From Antedon mediterranea (Eukaryota > Echinodermata > Crinoidea > Comatulida > Antedonidae): a stretch of DNA of 64,000 nt. Below the pieces are notes generated by a model, which made no database searches, had not been told where the DNA came from, and saw only the letters and a program-made list of their open reading frames with translations. Every line of letters begins with the position of its first letter. Position 1 is the stretch's first letter. Made by a program: the position numbers and the translations under genes. Below are positions 11,691 through 24,700 of the stretch, piece by piece. The stretch is from NCBI RefSeq assembly GCF_964355755.1, contig NC_092674.1, positions 14,451,001-14,515,000 on the forward strand, given 5' to 3'.

Positions 11691-12659
11691 ACAGGACGAA
11701 ACCGTTAATTGGGGTCATAAATCACTGAAACAGTCTCTAACGTGAACGTATTAAGATACCAACAGCATAGTTTATCAAAGTGGGTGACAGTGAGCGGGGC
11801 TTTAACATTTGTATCACAATATATTATGACAACAGCATCTATCTATATATAAATTATGGTTAGTTCTGACATAGGCGAGCACAATGGAAAAACTTCGGTA
11901 CAAATCTCCGCCTTGGATACGGTACCTACCTTATCTATCTCAGATGTACCGCGAAACGTAGATTTGATAACATTAGTTTTCAGTTCGACGCTATTATTCA
12001 ATATTTCTTTCTTAAGAAGATATTATAGAGAGTGTTTTAATAAAATTTATGATTTCAACAGTAGATTTTCAACTAAATTTCAATTCTTCGCGGTCAAAGT
12101 AATTTCCGGGTTTACGATGAGTTCACCTTGCAACAACCTGGTTTCAACTATTTTCTCTCTTTTATATACAAGGGAGCAGTTAAAATAATAGATTTGACCC
12201 TAAAGGTGACTGGAAACAGGCATTTTCCATCAATCAATACAGTGTCCCTTTGGAAGGCGGAAGAAAAAAACATAGTAGGACTGGAGCTTAAGTTGGCCAT
12301 TAGTCATAGCCATTTCAGTTTTATGTTTATTTTAGGAACGGACCGCACGTGTGTGAAGGTACAGTAGTTAAAAAATAAAAATTATACTGCAAATTAATAA
12401 AGATCAAATTAAATATACGCCATAAAGAATCGGAATATATTGTGGGTAATATAGTATTATTAAATTACGTAGGGAGATTTGATGATAAGACATTTGTTTA
12501 AAATCGAGAGTAAGCAGGCAGGAATAACTATGTCCCGTTAGGACCAAGATGTCTGCTCATGTTGTAAGCCGTAATGTCTTCTTTCTTGGACCCACTCTGT
12601 CATCGGCAGTTAGTTTCAAAAGATGTTTAAATTAAATAATGTATTAATCATTATTAGGA

Positions 12660-12995
12660 TGGTATTTATTTGAATAAACACCTCTCCAATAAAACATCAC
12701 TTTTAATCATAATCCCCCCCCCCCCCACAACCCAACTATCTAATAAACGTCCATCCACATTTATAATAACACAATTATACTATTTGTAATAGAATTCATC
12801 GCACTGTTATCTACAATTTACCAAGCATTTGTTATTCTTTTTTACCAGTTTTCATATCTATTAGAGGATTTCATTTGATTATAAATGTTACCATATTATT
12901 AAAACTAAAACAGTTAACATATATCCCTCGAATAAGAACCCTCCCTCAAATGAACTCCGCCTCCACAAAGGGCCCTACCAAACAATAAACACTAT
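12660..12995 (+). repeat. Interspersed repeat, copy of 4610-4930
   Basis: It shares ordered blocks with 4610-4930, including ATCTACAATTTACCAAGCAT and a closing ACAATAAA-containing tail, and contains a poly-C run at about 12714-12726. It is noncoding. Confidence 0.5.
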
Positions 12996-13289
12996 ACTTT
13001 AAAGTGTTATTTATCATCTAAGACACTGTGAAACAGAGTAGTTTAGTTTTACGAATGTCAAGCATTTTCAATAATGGTAACCGACAGAAAACGTACAAGG
13101 AGAACATTATCATTCCAAGAACCATCGTCTACACTTCATAGAGGGGGAGCGAGCGTAGTACTGAAAACTAATGTTATCAAATCTAAGTTTATAATATAGA
13201 TAAGGTAGGTATCCAAGGCGGAGATTTATATTGAAGTTTTTCCATTGTGCATGCCTATGTCAGAATTAACCATAATTTATATACAGATG

Positions 13290-14250
13290 AGGTAATTTAA
13301 AACCGTGAGACTGAGTACTGGTACAGACTTATCCTCCTACTGCAAAATGAATAGTGAATCCAGAGAATCCTTAAAATCTTATTCTATTTGATGTGACGTA
13401 GATACATGTGGCCAAATGCGCAGTAAGACATTTTTATCTATCAATACATGCCGCACTACAATAATAGTAATAATAATAATAACATCTTTATTTTAAAACG
13501 GATGCTCGTTCACAACAAAATGTGTTCTTCCACGAGGCTGTATGAAAGAAACAAAACTACAATATCACAATTATCAAACTGATGAACAAATAAGAAAATT
13601 ATATAATAAAAAAGTATATAAAATGTATATTAGGCCTAATGAATTAATTACTCGAAAAAACAGTCTAAACTCCTGTTTTTGTCAACATGGCGTCGCAATA
13701 TTATTGATCGTTAAATACAACATGTTGAACGAGTTTTCCTTGTTAGATCATATAATATCGATGATCTTATATAGAAATAGATTTTCTTGCGCAGAAATGT
13801 ACGTACTGTTATAATTTTTGATTGAACAAGCGTGACGAACATTACCTTATTTGGTATTTTTAGCATAAAGTACGCCCTTATTAATGTGTTACTGTTCACG
13901 GTCTTAGCTAAATGTGGGCTTATGTCGACACGAACTAATATTTAGGCTATAATTAATATAAAAAAACAATAATTTCGTCATTGTATAATAAGCCGCACAT
14001 CACAACAAATAAAAAAAAATTATGTGTTGTGATTTCTTTTTCCCCATATCAATTTGAATAAAACAAATTGCACAAAAATGTTCGTATTCAAATATCTTTA
14101 AGTGTAACTTTTATCAGTAGTAACAGTGTCCCAGTATCAAACATTTGAAGAAAAAAAAATAATTGATTATATTCTGCTCAAGTTATACTCAAGATAGTGT
14201 TTGTGCAAGGAGTGGTGGAGATACTCTCGTTGTTCGTCATCATTTCCACA
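13290..14250. other. Spacer with a LINE-type 3' tail, no gene recognised
   Basis: At about 13455-13500, read on the minus strand, AAATAAAGATG is followed by a (TTA)n run, the usual 3' tail of an L2/CR1-like element. The plus open frame at 13542-13814 is AT-rich and shows no family features. Nothing else could be supported. Confidence 0.4.
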
Positions 14251-14251
14251 T

Positions 14252-14512
14252 TTAAACCACATATAGATATGTAGTCATGAACGACTCCATTAAATTGTGT
14301 AGGCAATCTGGACCAAGAGTCCAATTCTGGTACACTTTTTTACTAACGTTATGCCCTACGTCAAAATTACAAGACGGATCTTTTTCACAATTCTTAATTA
14401 TTTTTCTCATTTTACGCCTCATGGAGGTTGCAGCTCTATAATCGCTCTTGTCTAATATATGCAGCTTAAACGTTCGTGTCATTTCCTTGAATATTTCGAT
14501 TGTTGAGTTCAT
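14252..14512 (-). other. Open frame overlapping and continuing past the pseudokinase exon in another frame
   Basis: A frame shifted by one base from the pseudokinase exon overlaps its last 15 codons and runs on for about 70 codons to TAA near 14252. It contains a helical, charged stretch (RAATSMRRKMRKIIKNCEKD) and KVYQNWTLGPDCLHNLMESF. It lacks its own acceptor, because TAA precedes it in frame. It may be the original C-terminus, separated from the kinase-like part by a one-base frameshift near 14505-14520, or it may be chance. No function can be assigned. Confidence 0.35.
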
Positions 14513-15750
14513 CTTTTAACGACTTCATAAATAAGTTCAGTTGGTCAAAGTCTCTAGTAATTAGATGTTGTTTCGTATCTTGTTCGTAAGCTGCATCGTG
14601 TGTTAATAGAAGGCAAGTACGAATATTGTCCTGCAGAAATTATAAAAAAAGCTCTAAAAAATATTTATTAAGGTAAAAATTATGTTTATTAGAGGGGTAT
14701 GTTAAGGTAGTGTGTGTACACCATGGGTAGTTGTACAGTAGTAGTAGTATTGATGGTGAAGTATTAGTTTCAAATGTATGTACGGGAGAGTTTATTCATT
14801 GACAATTACGAAGTTCAATAGTACCAACAGAATCGGATGCCTGTTAGTTTGGATACGACTTACAAGTACAGAACATAAAGTATAGAAATAATCCTATATA
14901 GTGATACGGAAATATATTAGGAATGCCTACTAGAGTCGGCTGTAGAGTAAACTGTAGAGTTGTGGTATTCATTGGTGACGGTGGTAGAGTTAGTGAATGG
15001 TAGATATTGGTGGTTGAAATATTTAATAGTGGTAGAGTAATTTGTAACTACCGATATGAATGCTAGTAGGCCTACCAACAAAGAAGCTTTAGCTACCAAA
15101 GTGCTATTGTTGTAGTGCTTGAGTAAATGGTGTCGACCGAGAAAATTGTAACCCTGTAGGTAGGTGATTTGAATGATTTAATTATACTTAATAACACGTG
15201 TACAATTCCCATGAATGTATCCCACAATGTATCCTCAGGAACCTTTAATAATTTTTCAGAAAAAAATATTAAGTAAGATTATTTATTTTTAAAAAACAAT
15301 AAGTATCTCGGTGTTCAGCAAATGCTGGATTAGTATACCTCTCCAATTGGAACACGTGACAACATCAACCACAATAACGAAAGTATATTTAAAATGAAGA
15401 ATTAACCCTTTATAGACACATTTTAAAATACTGTACTCTTAAAACATATCATATTACATCACATATTATCTGACCATGTAAAGCGTTTTGATCCGTAAAA
15501 ATATGCGTTCAATGAGTTGTGTTGTTTTAAGAAAATATTTATAAACTTACATTTTCTTTGTATATCACAACATTATCAACGACTACGTGACCGTGGTATA
15601 TATGTCTACCGTGCATGAACTGAAGCGTCCTTTTCAATTGAAGTTCCACATCAGTTATCTGTTCAGCGGATAGTTTGTTTTGTTTCGTATTGCATGCATT
15701 ATAACTGTCATGAACAACCTTAAATGAAGATGTCTCCTTATCGTTGTTTA
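14466..15750 (-). CDS. Pseudokinase-like intracellular tail (two exons)
   Basis: Exons 15551-15750 and 14466-14630 follow the 7TM exon in frame. The first encodes [19 protein letters not shown] then [17 protein letters not shown]. This matches the helix E and catalytic-loop pattern of kinases (L..ALxFLHxxxIxHxDLxxxNIxI), but the HRD Asp is replaced (HGH) while the Asn is kept. The second gives [11 protein letters not shown] where the DFG segment would be, with no DFG, and [12 protein letters not shown] resembling subdomain IX. The N-lobe (Gly loop, VAIK Lys) is absent. The tail would be cytosolic, catalytically dead and possibly a protein-binding platform. Family resemblance is inferred from motif spacing only. 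The frame stops at TAA 14466-14468. Confidence 0.5.
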
Positions 15751-18700
15751 CTGAAAGAGAGTAATAGTAGAGAATAACTGAAAGTATTAATAGGAATGAA
15801 ATAAATACTGAAATTAAATAATAAATCATAATACTAAGAGACAATGCCTATTAATTAACAAATAAATCGTCACAAAAGGCTGATGAATCTCGAGTTATCT
15901 TTATGTATCCGAATGTTAAATAGTTCGCTTGCTGTTGCCCGCAAAGGCTTTGTATTTGATATGTTTGCCACGTTTTAGGCATAGAAGGCCATTACCTGTT
16001 TACATCATAGCTTAATCATTTCCGATTGATAATGAAAACAAAATGGCGTGAACCAGTCATTTACTAACCTGAACGTGTAGTTGAGTGAGCAGTCAATTGT
16101 AATGAACTTAACTTCCTCATTTTACGTTTCTTTGCATCGTTTATCCATAATATTGTATACAGGTATGGATTAAGAGACGCATTGATCGGCAGTATCAGAG
16201 TTGCACTCCAAACGTAAACATCCACTGGGATTTCCCATGAACCTGTTTGAGCAATTATTCCCATTAAAATTATCGGGAACCAGCAACAGAAATCAGTAAA
16301 TATAATCATCGCCATCTTGGTCGCCATTTTGACGTCTGTTCTATTTGAAACGCTTTTCTTGGCGGAGGCAGCTGTTTTCTTTACGATTACGAATATGTAA
16401 ATATAACTAATGGCTATAACAAAAAAACAGAGCAAATTTAAACCCAACACGATTGCTACAGAGTATTCCCATCCAGATAATCGTGTGCTTGTTAATGGTA
16501 ACGACAAACATACACTTGGGCGGCCGTAGAAATCATCGCCGAAGTAAGAAAAGCCTAAGACTGGCAAAAATCCTAAAGTCACAGCAACCAACCAACCACA
16601 AGTTACAATGATATAACTCTTTTTGCGGGTTAACTTTAGTCTACTGAAAGGAAATCCTATCGATATTGCTCTGTCAATACTTATGATAACCAGCGTGAAT
16701 ACTGAGAACTCGCTGGATGTCATAGACAACGCACCTGCGAAATGACATAGGAAACTTGATCTCCATATGGTGGCATACACGGCATATTCTCCACGATAAT
16801 AAACATCGGCACCGGCAATTATGACCATGTAGACACCCATTAAAAAATCTGATATTGCAAGGTTTGTTATAAGAAATGATTGCACGTTATTGTAACTGTT
16901 GTCTCGTACACGCCAGATAACCACGAACACGTTTCCTATAAGGGCACTAACACCTAATATCCACATCATCACTCGGAGGAACGATATTCTCATCAAGTCT
17001 TCACATGACGAAAATATATCAGAAGGTGGTTCACAATGCGTGGCTTCTGACACCATGCAGCAGAATTGGTTGTCATCAGTATACCTGCAACAGAATATTG
17101 AATGATAAACAAAAACAGTTATATTATATTTATGCTAGTCAATCTAGCTAGCTAAAAAACAGCCTAAAGTCAAACAAATTGCAAACAGAGATTTTTCTTT
17201 TTTAAATGGTCACATATAATGAGGAGATCAAAATTTGAGCATCACACCTCTGTCACTCATCCCAATGATATGCAAATTAGCTTAAATATGCAAATTAGGG
17301 TAAAATTACAGGGTTATCATATCTCAATGTTTTCATACATAATGTGACTAAAATGTCTGTAGAGACTTTATTTTGCCGTCAAATGACCCCGATATAGGTT
17401 CCTAATAGCCAGCATAGGACCACTTTATAATTCCCAAAATCACACCTTTGTCACACACCTCGAAAGTATGCAAATTAGTAGTACAAGTTAAATAAAATTG
17501 GCAAATAAGTGGGAATTTACAGTTGTCTCGAAAACTACTAATGCTAGAGAGTTGATTTTTTCACAGCTGTATTTAGAATGTTCATATTTATATTTGCTCC
17601 AATTAAACATTTTACAAGAAAATGACCGGAAGTATGACCCTTGGCCCTATTTCTCAATATTGCATATATAATCAAACTAAAATCTCTGTAGAGACTTTGT
17701 TCTTCCCTCAAATGACTCGGATACAGATTTCTAATAGCCAACATAGGACTGTTTAGTAAATTTCAAAATCACGCCTGTGTCACTCACCTCCAAATTATGC
17801 AAATTGTTAGTACAAGTTACATGAAATATGCAAATTAGGGGTGAAATTACAGGTTCCTATATATCGAAAACCACTAAGGCTAGAGGGTTGATTTTTTGTT
17901 CAGAATGTACATATTTATATTTGTTCTAATAAAACATTTTACGAAAAAATGACCAGAAATACAAAAATTGACCCTCAACCCCATTTATCAATGTTTGCAT
18001 ACATAATGCGACTAAAATGTCTGTAGAAACTTTCTTTGGGACTCAAATGACTCGGATACAGATAAGGTTTCTTATAGTCTGCATAGGACCGCTTTGTAAT
18101 TTCCAAAATCACATCTTTGTTACACACCTCGAAAGTATGCAAATTAGTAGTACAAATTACATGAAATATGCAAATAAGGGGGTGAAATCATAGTTTTCCC
18201 ATATCTCGAAAACCATTAATGCTAGAGCGTTTATTTGTTCAAGGCTTTATTCAGAATTTACATAATTATTTATATTCGCTCTAATAAAACATTTTACCCA
18301 AAAATTATCAGAAGTATGACATTTTATCCTCGAACCTATTTCTCAATATTTGCATATAATGCAACTAAAACAGGCTTTAGTGGTTTTCGATATATAGGAA
18401 CCTGCAATTTCACCTCCTAATTTGCATATTTCATGTAACTTGTACTAATAATTTGCATACTTTGGAGGTTAGTGATACAGGTGTGATTTTGAGATTCACT
18501 TAACAATTCTATGTTGACTATTAGAAACTTGTATTTGAGCCATTTGAGGGCAGAACAAAGTATCTACAGACATTTTAATTTCATTATATATATACAATAT
18601 TTAGAAATGGGGTCATAGGTCAAATGTCATACCTCCGGTCATTTTCTTGTAAAATGTTTTATTGGAGCAAATAGAAATATGTATTTTCTGAATACAGCTG

Positions 18701-21700
18701 TGAAAAAATCAACTCTCTAGCATTAGTAGTTTTCGAGATAACTGTAAATTTTCCCCCTTATTTGCATATTTTATTTAACTTGTACTACTAATTTGCATAC
18801 TTTTGAGGTGTGTGACAAAGGTGTGATTTTGGGGAATTACAAAGGGGTCCTATGCTGACTATTAGTAACCTATATCAGGGTCATTTGATGGCAAAATAAA
18901 GTCTCTACAGACATTTTAGTCACATTGTGTATGCAAACATTGAGAAATGGGGTCGAGGGTCAAATGTTGTACTTCCGGTCATTTTTTCGTAAAATGTTTC
19001 ATTAGAGCAAATATAAATATGTACATTCTGAACAAGTTTTTGAACAAATCAACTCTCTCGGACTAGTAGTTTTTTTAGATATGATAACCCTGTAATTTCT
19101 GCCTAATTTGCATATTTAAGCTAATTTGCGTATCACCGGGATTAGTGATAGAGGTGTGATGCTCAAATGTTGATCTCCTCATCACATGTGACCATTTAAA
19201 AAAGAAAAATTTCTGTTTGCAATTTGTTTCAGTCAAAATGCTAGATTGACTAGCCTAATTGCCGTGATGTTGATTTAAAAAGTTTTTGTATTTTTTTTTG
19301 AAAGAATTTTTAAGAATTCACTCAATTTTAATATCAAAACCTCGTGCTATGTGTCAATAAAGCATACGTGTTAAGACCGTAAAAATGGAGAGGTTTTGAT
19401 AGTATAGCGATGCAACGTAAATAACTAGTTAATATACTTACAGATGAGTTAATGATAAACCATTAAACATATCTGGGTCTATATCTTCTAAAAGATTATT
19501 TTCCATATGTCTGTAATAATTAAATGCAAAAAAAGACCTTTTTGTAATAAATTCTTAATGAACTACTGTATAAAACTGCTTGCTATAACACAGATGTTAT
19601 GATCCAGGAAAAGGAATTTGTTGTGTAGGAAGAGATTAAATGTATGTACACAGTACGCAGTGTTTTGGTGGTGTATATAATAACAAATAAAATATGTGTA
19701 AATGTGATACAATCTCGGAACCATTGCTTCACATTTATAGACAGAAATACAGAGCTAAGTATTCACGTTGTTGACTTTTGTATCATACAATATTCCTTTA
19801 TTACATGTACCATAAAACAATAATCTTATTAATCAATAAAAAAGCAATTTAAACGGACTTAATATAATAAGATAAGATAACATAATCTATATATAAATTT
19901 ACGTAAGGGCAAAATTCGGTAAATCGCGCCTTACTTCTAGAATTTTCACTCGATGGTATATAAAGTTGGTTCGTACTTTCGGTACTGATTTTAACCACCT
20001 GATGTAACCCTGTTTACTAATTAAATTAAGTTAGATAATAAGTTATTGACGGTTAAAACGAATTTAGGTTCCAAGATTTGCCCCAAATAGGGGTGTTTTC
20101 CGACCGTGGTATACACTGTATAATGGATGTCCATCTTGAAAAATACCCGCCACAAAAATGCGAGGAGGCTTCGCATTTTCCTATCTCCTCCTACGATAAT
20201 TGTTTTTAATAGCTGAAAACCGGTTGAACAGCTAGAGTACACCATCATAATGTTGAAGACAGGCCGATTTTCTTTAAAAAATACTATTTTGATACATTTA
20301 ATATACGTTTTTACAAATGTATTGATTTGTGATGAATGGAACATTCCAAATTATTTGGTTTAACCATACAGGTATAGATTTAGATTTATGGGCCCCCTTG
20401 GAGAATAAACATAAATAGTATTGCAATGCTGTACAATACTGTTAAGGTATTAACCACTTTTGATCGCAATTTGAATCGCAAATTTCTTACTGTGAGTGTT
20501 GGTACTGTTAGATGTAATATAAAAATATATACAAATAAACTTTATTACTGTGAGTGTGGGTAGGCCCTACTGTTAGATTATAAACATATAATATACAAAT
20601 AAACATTCCAAATTATTTGGTTTAACCATAGAGGTATAGATTTAGATGTATGGGCCCCCTTGGAGAATAAACATAAATAGTATTGCAATGCTGTACAATA
20701 CTGTTAAGGTATTAACCACTTTTGATCGCAATTTGAATCGCAAATTTCTTACTGTGAGTGTTGGTACTGTTAGATGTAATATAAAAATATATACAAATAA
20801 ACTTTATTACTGTGAATGTGGGTAGGCCCTACTGTTAGATTATAAACATATAATATACAAATAAATAAACGTTATTACTGACAGTTGCTTCTCAACGTTT
20901 GTATTAATTAATAATTTAAAAATATATAAACGTCGTAGTGGTGTATCGTTACATGTACTTTACTATTTCAATCGACTATGACAGTGAGAGTTTTAACAAA
21001 GTACCGTATTAAATCGTAAATGTTTTACTGTATTTAGTGGTGTATTATTTATAGGCCTATAAAACATTAAAAACAATATTTCGTTACTGAGTGGATAAGA
21101 ATATATTTTAAAATGTTTCCTCTTTGTACCTATCTTCTTCCCCCATCCCTCAACCCTTAATGTTACATACAAAACACAAATTGGGTTTGTTTAAATGAGT
21201 CCAAATAAAAAAAATTGACTCATTTTGTTTCTCTCTCGGAAGTAATTCCCAGGGTGCTAATTTTAGCTGACTACATAAATCATTGTGTATATTTATTCGT
21301 TTCTGTAAACGACAATGTATTATAGTCCGGCAGTACGTACATTTGAAATCTCCATTTTTTTCTCGCTGGAAATACTGTGTATTCGAGAACCATCTGTGGG
21401 CACGACCTAGATGGTACGCGAGCAAAGCGAGCGTGCCATCTAGTAAGAATAATTAATAAACAACCAGCAATAAGAATTTGTTGAAAAAACATTCTAAATA
21501 ACATTTAACATCTTTCTTTAAACCTTAACTGTATTTAGGCCTACGTGATGTTAGTGTGCCTACTTACATGACAGCAACCGATGGCGCATTTTTAAGAACA
21601 TTTGGTCCAATTGTTACTAGTCCATTGTTGTCAATAAATCTATTTAAAAAGGCAAGCTTCATTGGCAATTATTTGCAATTTATTGTTCCACACACAAATC

Positions 21701-24700
21701 ACCGATTGCCTAAATTATAATAAAGGAACAGCAAAGCCACACATTGCATACCGGTAATTTATATTAAAGGAACAGCAAAGCCACACATTGCATACCGGTA
21801 ATTTATATTAAAGGAACAGCAAAGCCACACATTGCATACCGGTAATTTATAATAAAGGAACAGCAAAGCCACACATTGCATACCGGTAATTTATAATAAA
21901 GGAACAGCAAAGCCACACATTGCATACCGGTAATTTATATTAAAGGAACAGCAAAGCCACACATTGCATACCGGTAATTTATATTAAAAGAACAGCAAAG
22001 CCACACATTGCATACCGGTAATTTATAATAAAGGAACAGCAAAGCCACACATTGCATACCGGTAATTTATATTAAAGGAACAGCAAAGCCACACATTGCA
22101 TACCGGTAATTTATAATAAAGGAACAGCAAAGCCACACATTGCATACCGGTAATTTATAATAAAAGAACAGCAAAGCCACACATTGCATACCGGTAATTT
22201 ATATTAAAGGAACAGCAAAGCCACACATTGCATACCGGTAATTTATATTAAAGGAACAGCAGAGCCACACATGCCATTTAAGCCTCTATTACATACAGTA
22301 AATGGGTTTATATATAATAAAATAATTAATAATACACAAATCTTACAATGATTTTAACTTATAAAGTCCATCAAAGCATCCAGCCTGTAGATATTTGATT
22401 TTGTTTCCAGATAGAACACTTAAAGATATAAAGTGACAATTAGACCATCTCTTCCAAAGTTAAACACTGACTGTATAAAGTTTGTCAAAAAGCAGAAAGT
22501 GGTTATTCATTAACAACGTATTGAACATAAAACATACATAGACTGTAAATTGGATGGGTAAGAACCCGACTGCAATGATGGAGGGAGAGCAAAATACATA
22601 CAAGTTTGTTTCAGCACTTTGTTTACTAAAATCCCATCCCAAATATGCTGATAGTTTTTTAGATACTCACAGATTTTCTAGATTAATTTGGTACGAAAAA
22701 GAGGAGGTTGCTATTGACTCAATTCCATTCCACGATATATTACTGTAACATAAAAATAATATCAACATATTAGAATAGTTCAAGCAATGTATAATTATTG
22801 TAATACTTAATTTAGGTTTATTAATATAGGATAAGTACTCTTCTTATCCATCCAAGTAATTTGGAATAATTTTATTATTTTCACAATTTATACTATTGCT
22901 TAATATTGCTTGGTATCTTGATTTTAGCTTTAGAATGGTCCTTATAATAAAAGAATCATTATTAAACTTGTTAAATCTTAATACATACAGTGAACTTAAC
23001 ATTTGGAAGCGTGTAAAATTCATTTGCAAAACATCATCAATTGTTAATAACGATGATGACCTTCTGACCCGAGCATGATAAGATTCCAACTGCGAAAGAG
23101 AGCTACAAAAAGACAAAAATAACACGTTAAATTACAATCGTTTTTATAATTTTTTCGAAATATATTCCTCAGTTGCTACATTTTACTGACAATGAAATAA
23201 TTATAGACCAGTACACCCATGCATATTGGTGAAACCCTGATTTAATTGGTACAGTAAGACTGCTGTATTTTGTTTGAATTAAAATGTGCTGTATTTCTGT
23301 TCTGAGAACAATGCATGTTGTTGAATCATCAGAAAGTAGATATGATAATAATAACGTATATTTACATGTATCTTGTTGATTCTGAGAGCATTTGAGCTTT
23401 TGAAACATTCCATCCTGTACGTTGGCACTTGACAGTTAAGCCGACACATACGCACCCCGTTGGACATTCAAAGCCTATATAGAAACAGTCACAAAATGCC
23501 AATATCCGTTATGTGTAATGTAATATAACGATATACTTTTATATTTAAGAAATTGACCTTTGTATCGGAATTTAAATAGGTTCACAAACTTGACCCAGAA
23601 AGTCTAGAGGAGAGTTTGTCCAGATGTTTTAATGACCATTTAGTTTATAATAGAGTCCCTAAAGAAAACACTTAGCTTAATTTTGTGACTTTCCCATCGT
23701 TAAACCAGGAGTGACTGACACTATTTAAGTACAGATTTGACAGTGTCATCCATCACAGAAATACCTTATTATACCGTTAATCACTCCCACTTAAACACCC
23801 CTGGATCAACTTAGGACCAATCGTTACCCTCTAATATTACGTAGTGACATATGCAAATGAACTGAGCCAATATACTCCCAAGTTTCAGAAGGGCCCAGAC
23901 ACACCTTACAGCCACCTCACGGAGCACACACCTTACAGCCATTTCACGGAGCACACACCTCACAGCCACTTCTTCAGAAGCAGACCTACACACTTCACAC
24001 CTCACTGACAGCATCATTGATCGTCCGTTCCTTATCTATACTTATAGTTGTATATTGTACTGAAATATTATACTGAATAAACAATATATGTGTTACGACA
24101 GTCAAGCGAGTTAGAGTCTTTCATTAGTACCTCAACAACGCAACATTATATTACAGTAATGTACATGTTGAAATGCGACAGTAGGCTAATCTAAATTATG
24201 TTAAAACTTATTTTCAACATTAAATAAAGAAAATAATTAGCACAATTAATAATATGATAAACAAACAGAACAATGTTTGTAACGCGAAGAATTTAATTAA
24301 TTTAAAAATACATACTGCAGTACAATTCATCATCGGCATGTGGACACTCTGCAACACCATTGCACTTCTGAGATGCTGAAATACATACTTTAGAACTATG
24401 ACACCTGAACATACCGGGACATTCATAGGATTCTACAACACAAAATGGAATGGAAAAATAGAATGTTGAGAAATACTTAATTTCACTCTTTTGCGGGGAA
24501 AATAAATGGAATTAAAATACAATCATACAACATAATCAATTGCAAAACGTAACTCGTTTTAGAAAAAAATCCATTCTGTTGCTATTTGCGGTCATTGCTG
24601 GCGTAATGCCACTTACCACAATTAGTTTCATCCTCTCCGTTTGGGCAATCCCAAATCATGTTACATTGCAAATGCTTAGCTATGCAATATGATCCAGGAC

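Larger units (their letters stand above)
11270..13200 (+). mobile_element. Hairpin-ended repeat (family 3) with an internal inverted pair
   Basis: The left end is ACTAGAGGG plus a near-palindrome built on CGCTCGCTTCGCTCGCG and closing CCCTCTAGT. A plausible right end is TTTATAATATAGATAA near 13185-13200. Sequence at about 11846-11990 is repeated in inverted orientation at about 13165-13290 (shared TATAAATTATGGTTA, CTCCGCCTTGGATAC, TTGATAACATTAGTTTTCAG). This suggests nested or paired insertions. A copy of the repeat with a hammerhead-like core (about 11480-11690) is inserted inside. No coding region is evident. Confidence 0.4.

Noticed and set aside
15539-15844. Hydrophobic N-terminal extension of the pseudokinase exon frame, read as a membrane segment
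   Set aside because: The hydrophobic part lies upstream of a good acceptor (15751-15752) and is intronic; only 15551-15750 fits the phase of the 7TM exon.
21722-22268. CRISPR-like regular array
   Set aside because: Units are contiguous with no variable spacers, and the context is a eukaryotic intron; it is a satellite. The same applies to 61749-62165.
23811-24017. Minus frame with repeated VRCVLRE motif
   Set aside because: Derived from short tandem repeats in an LTR-like noncoding stretch.
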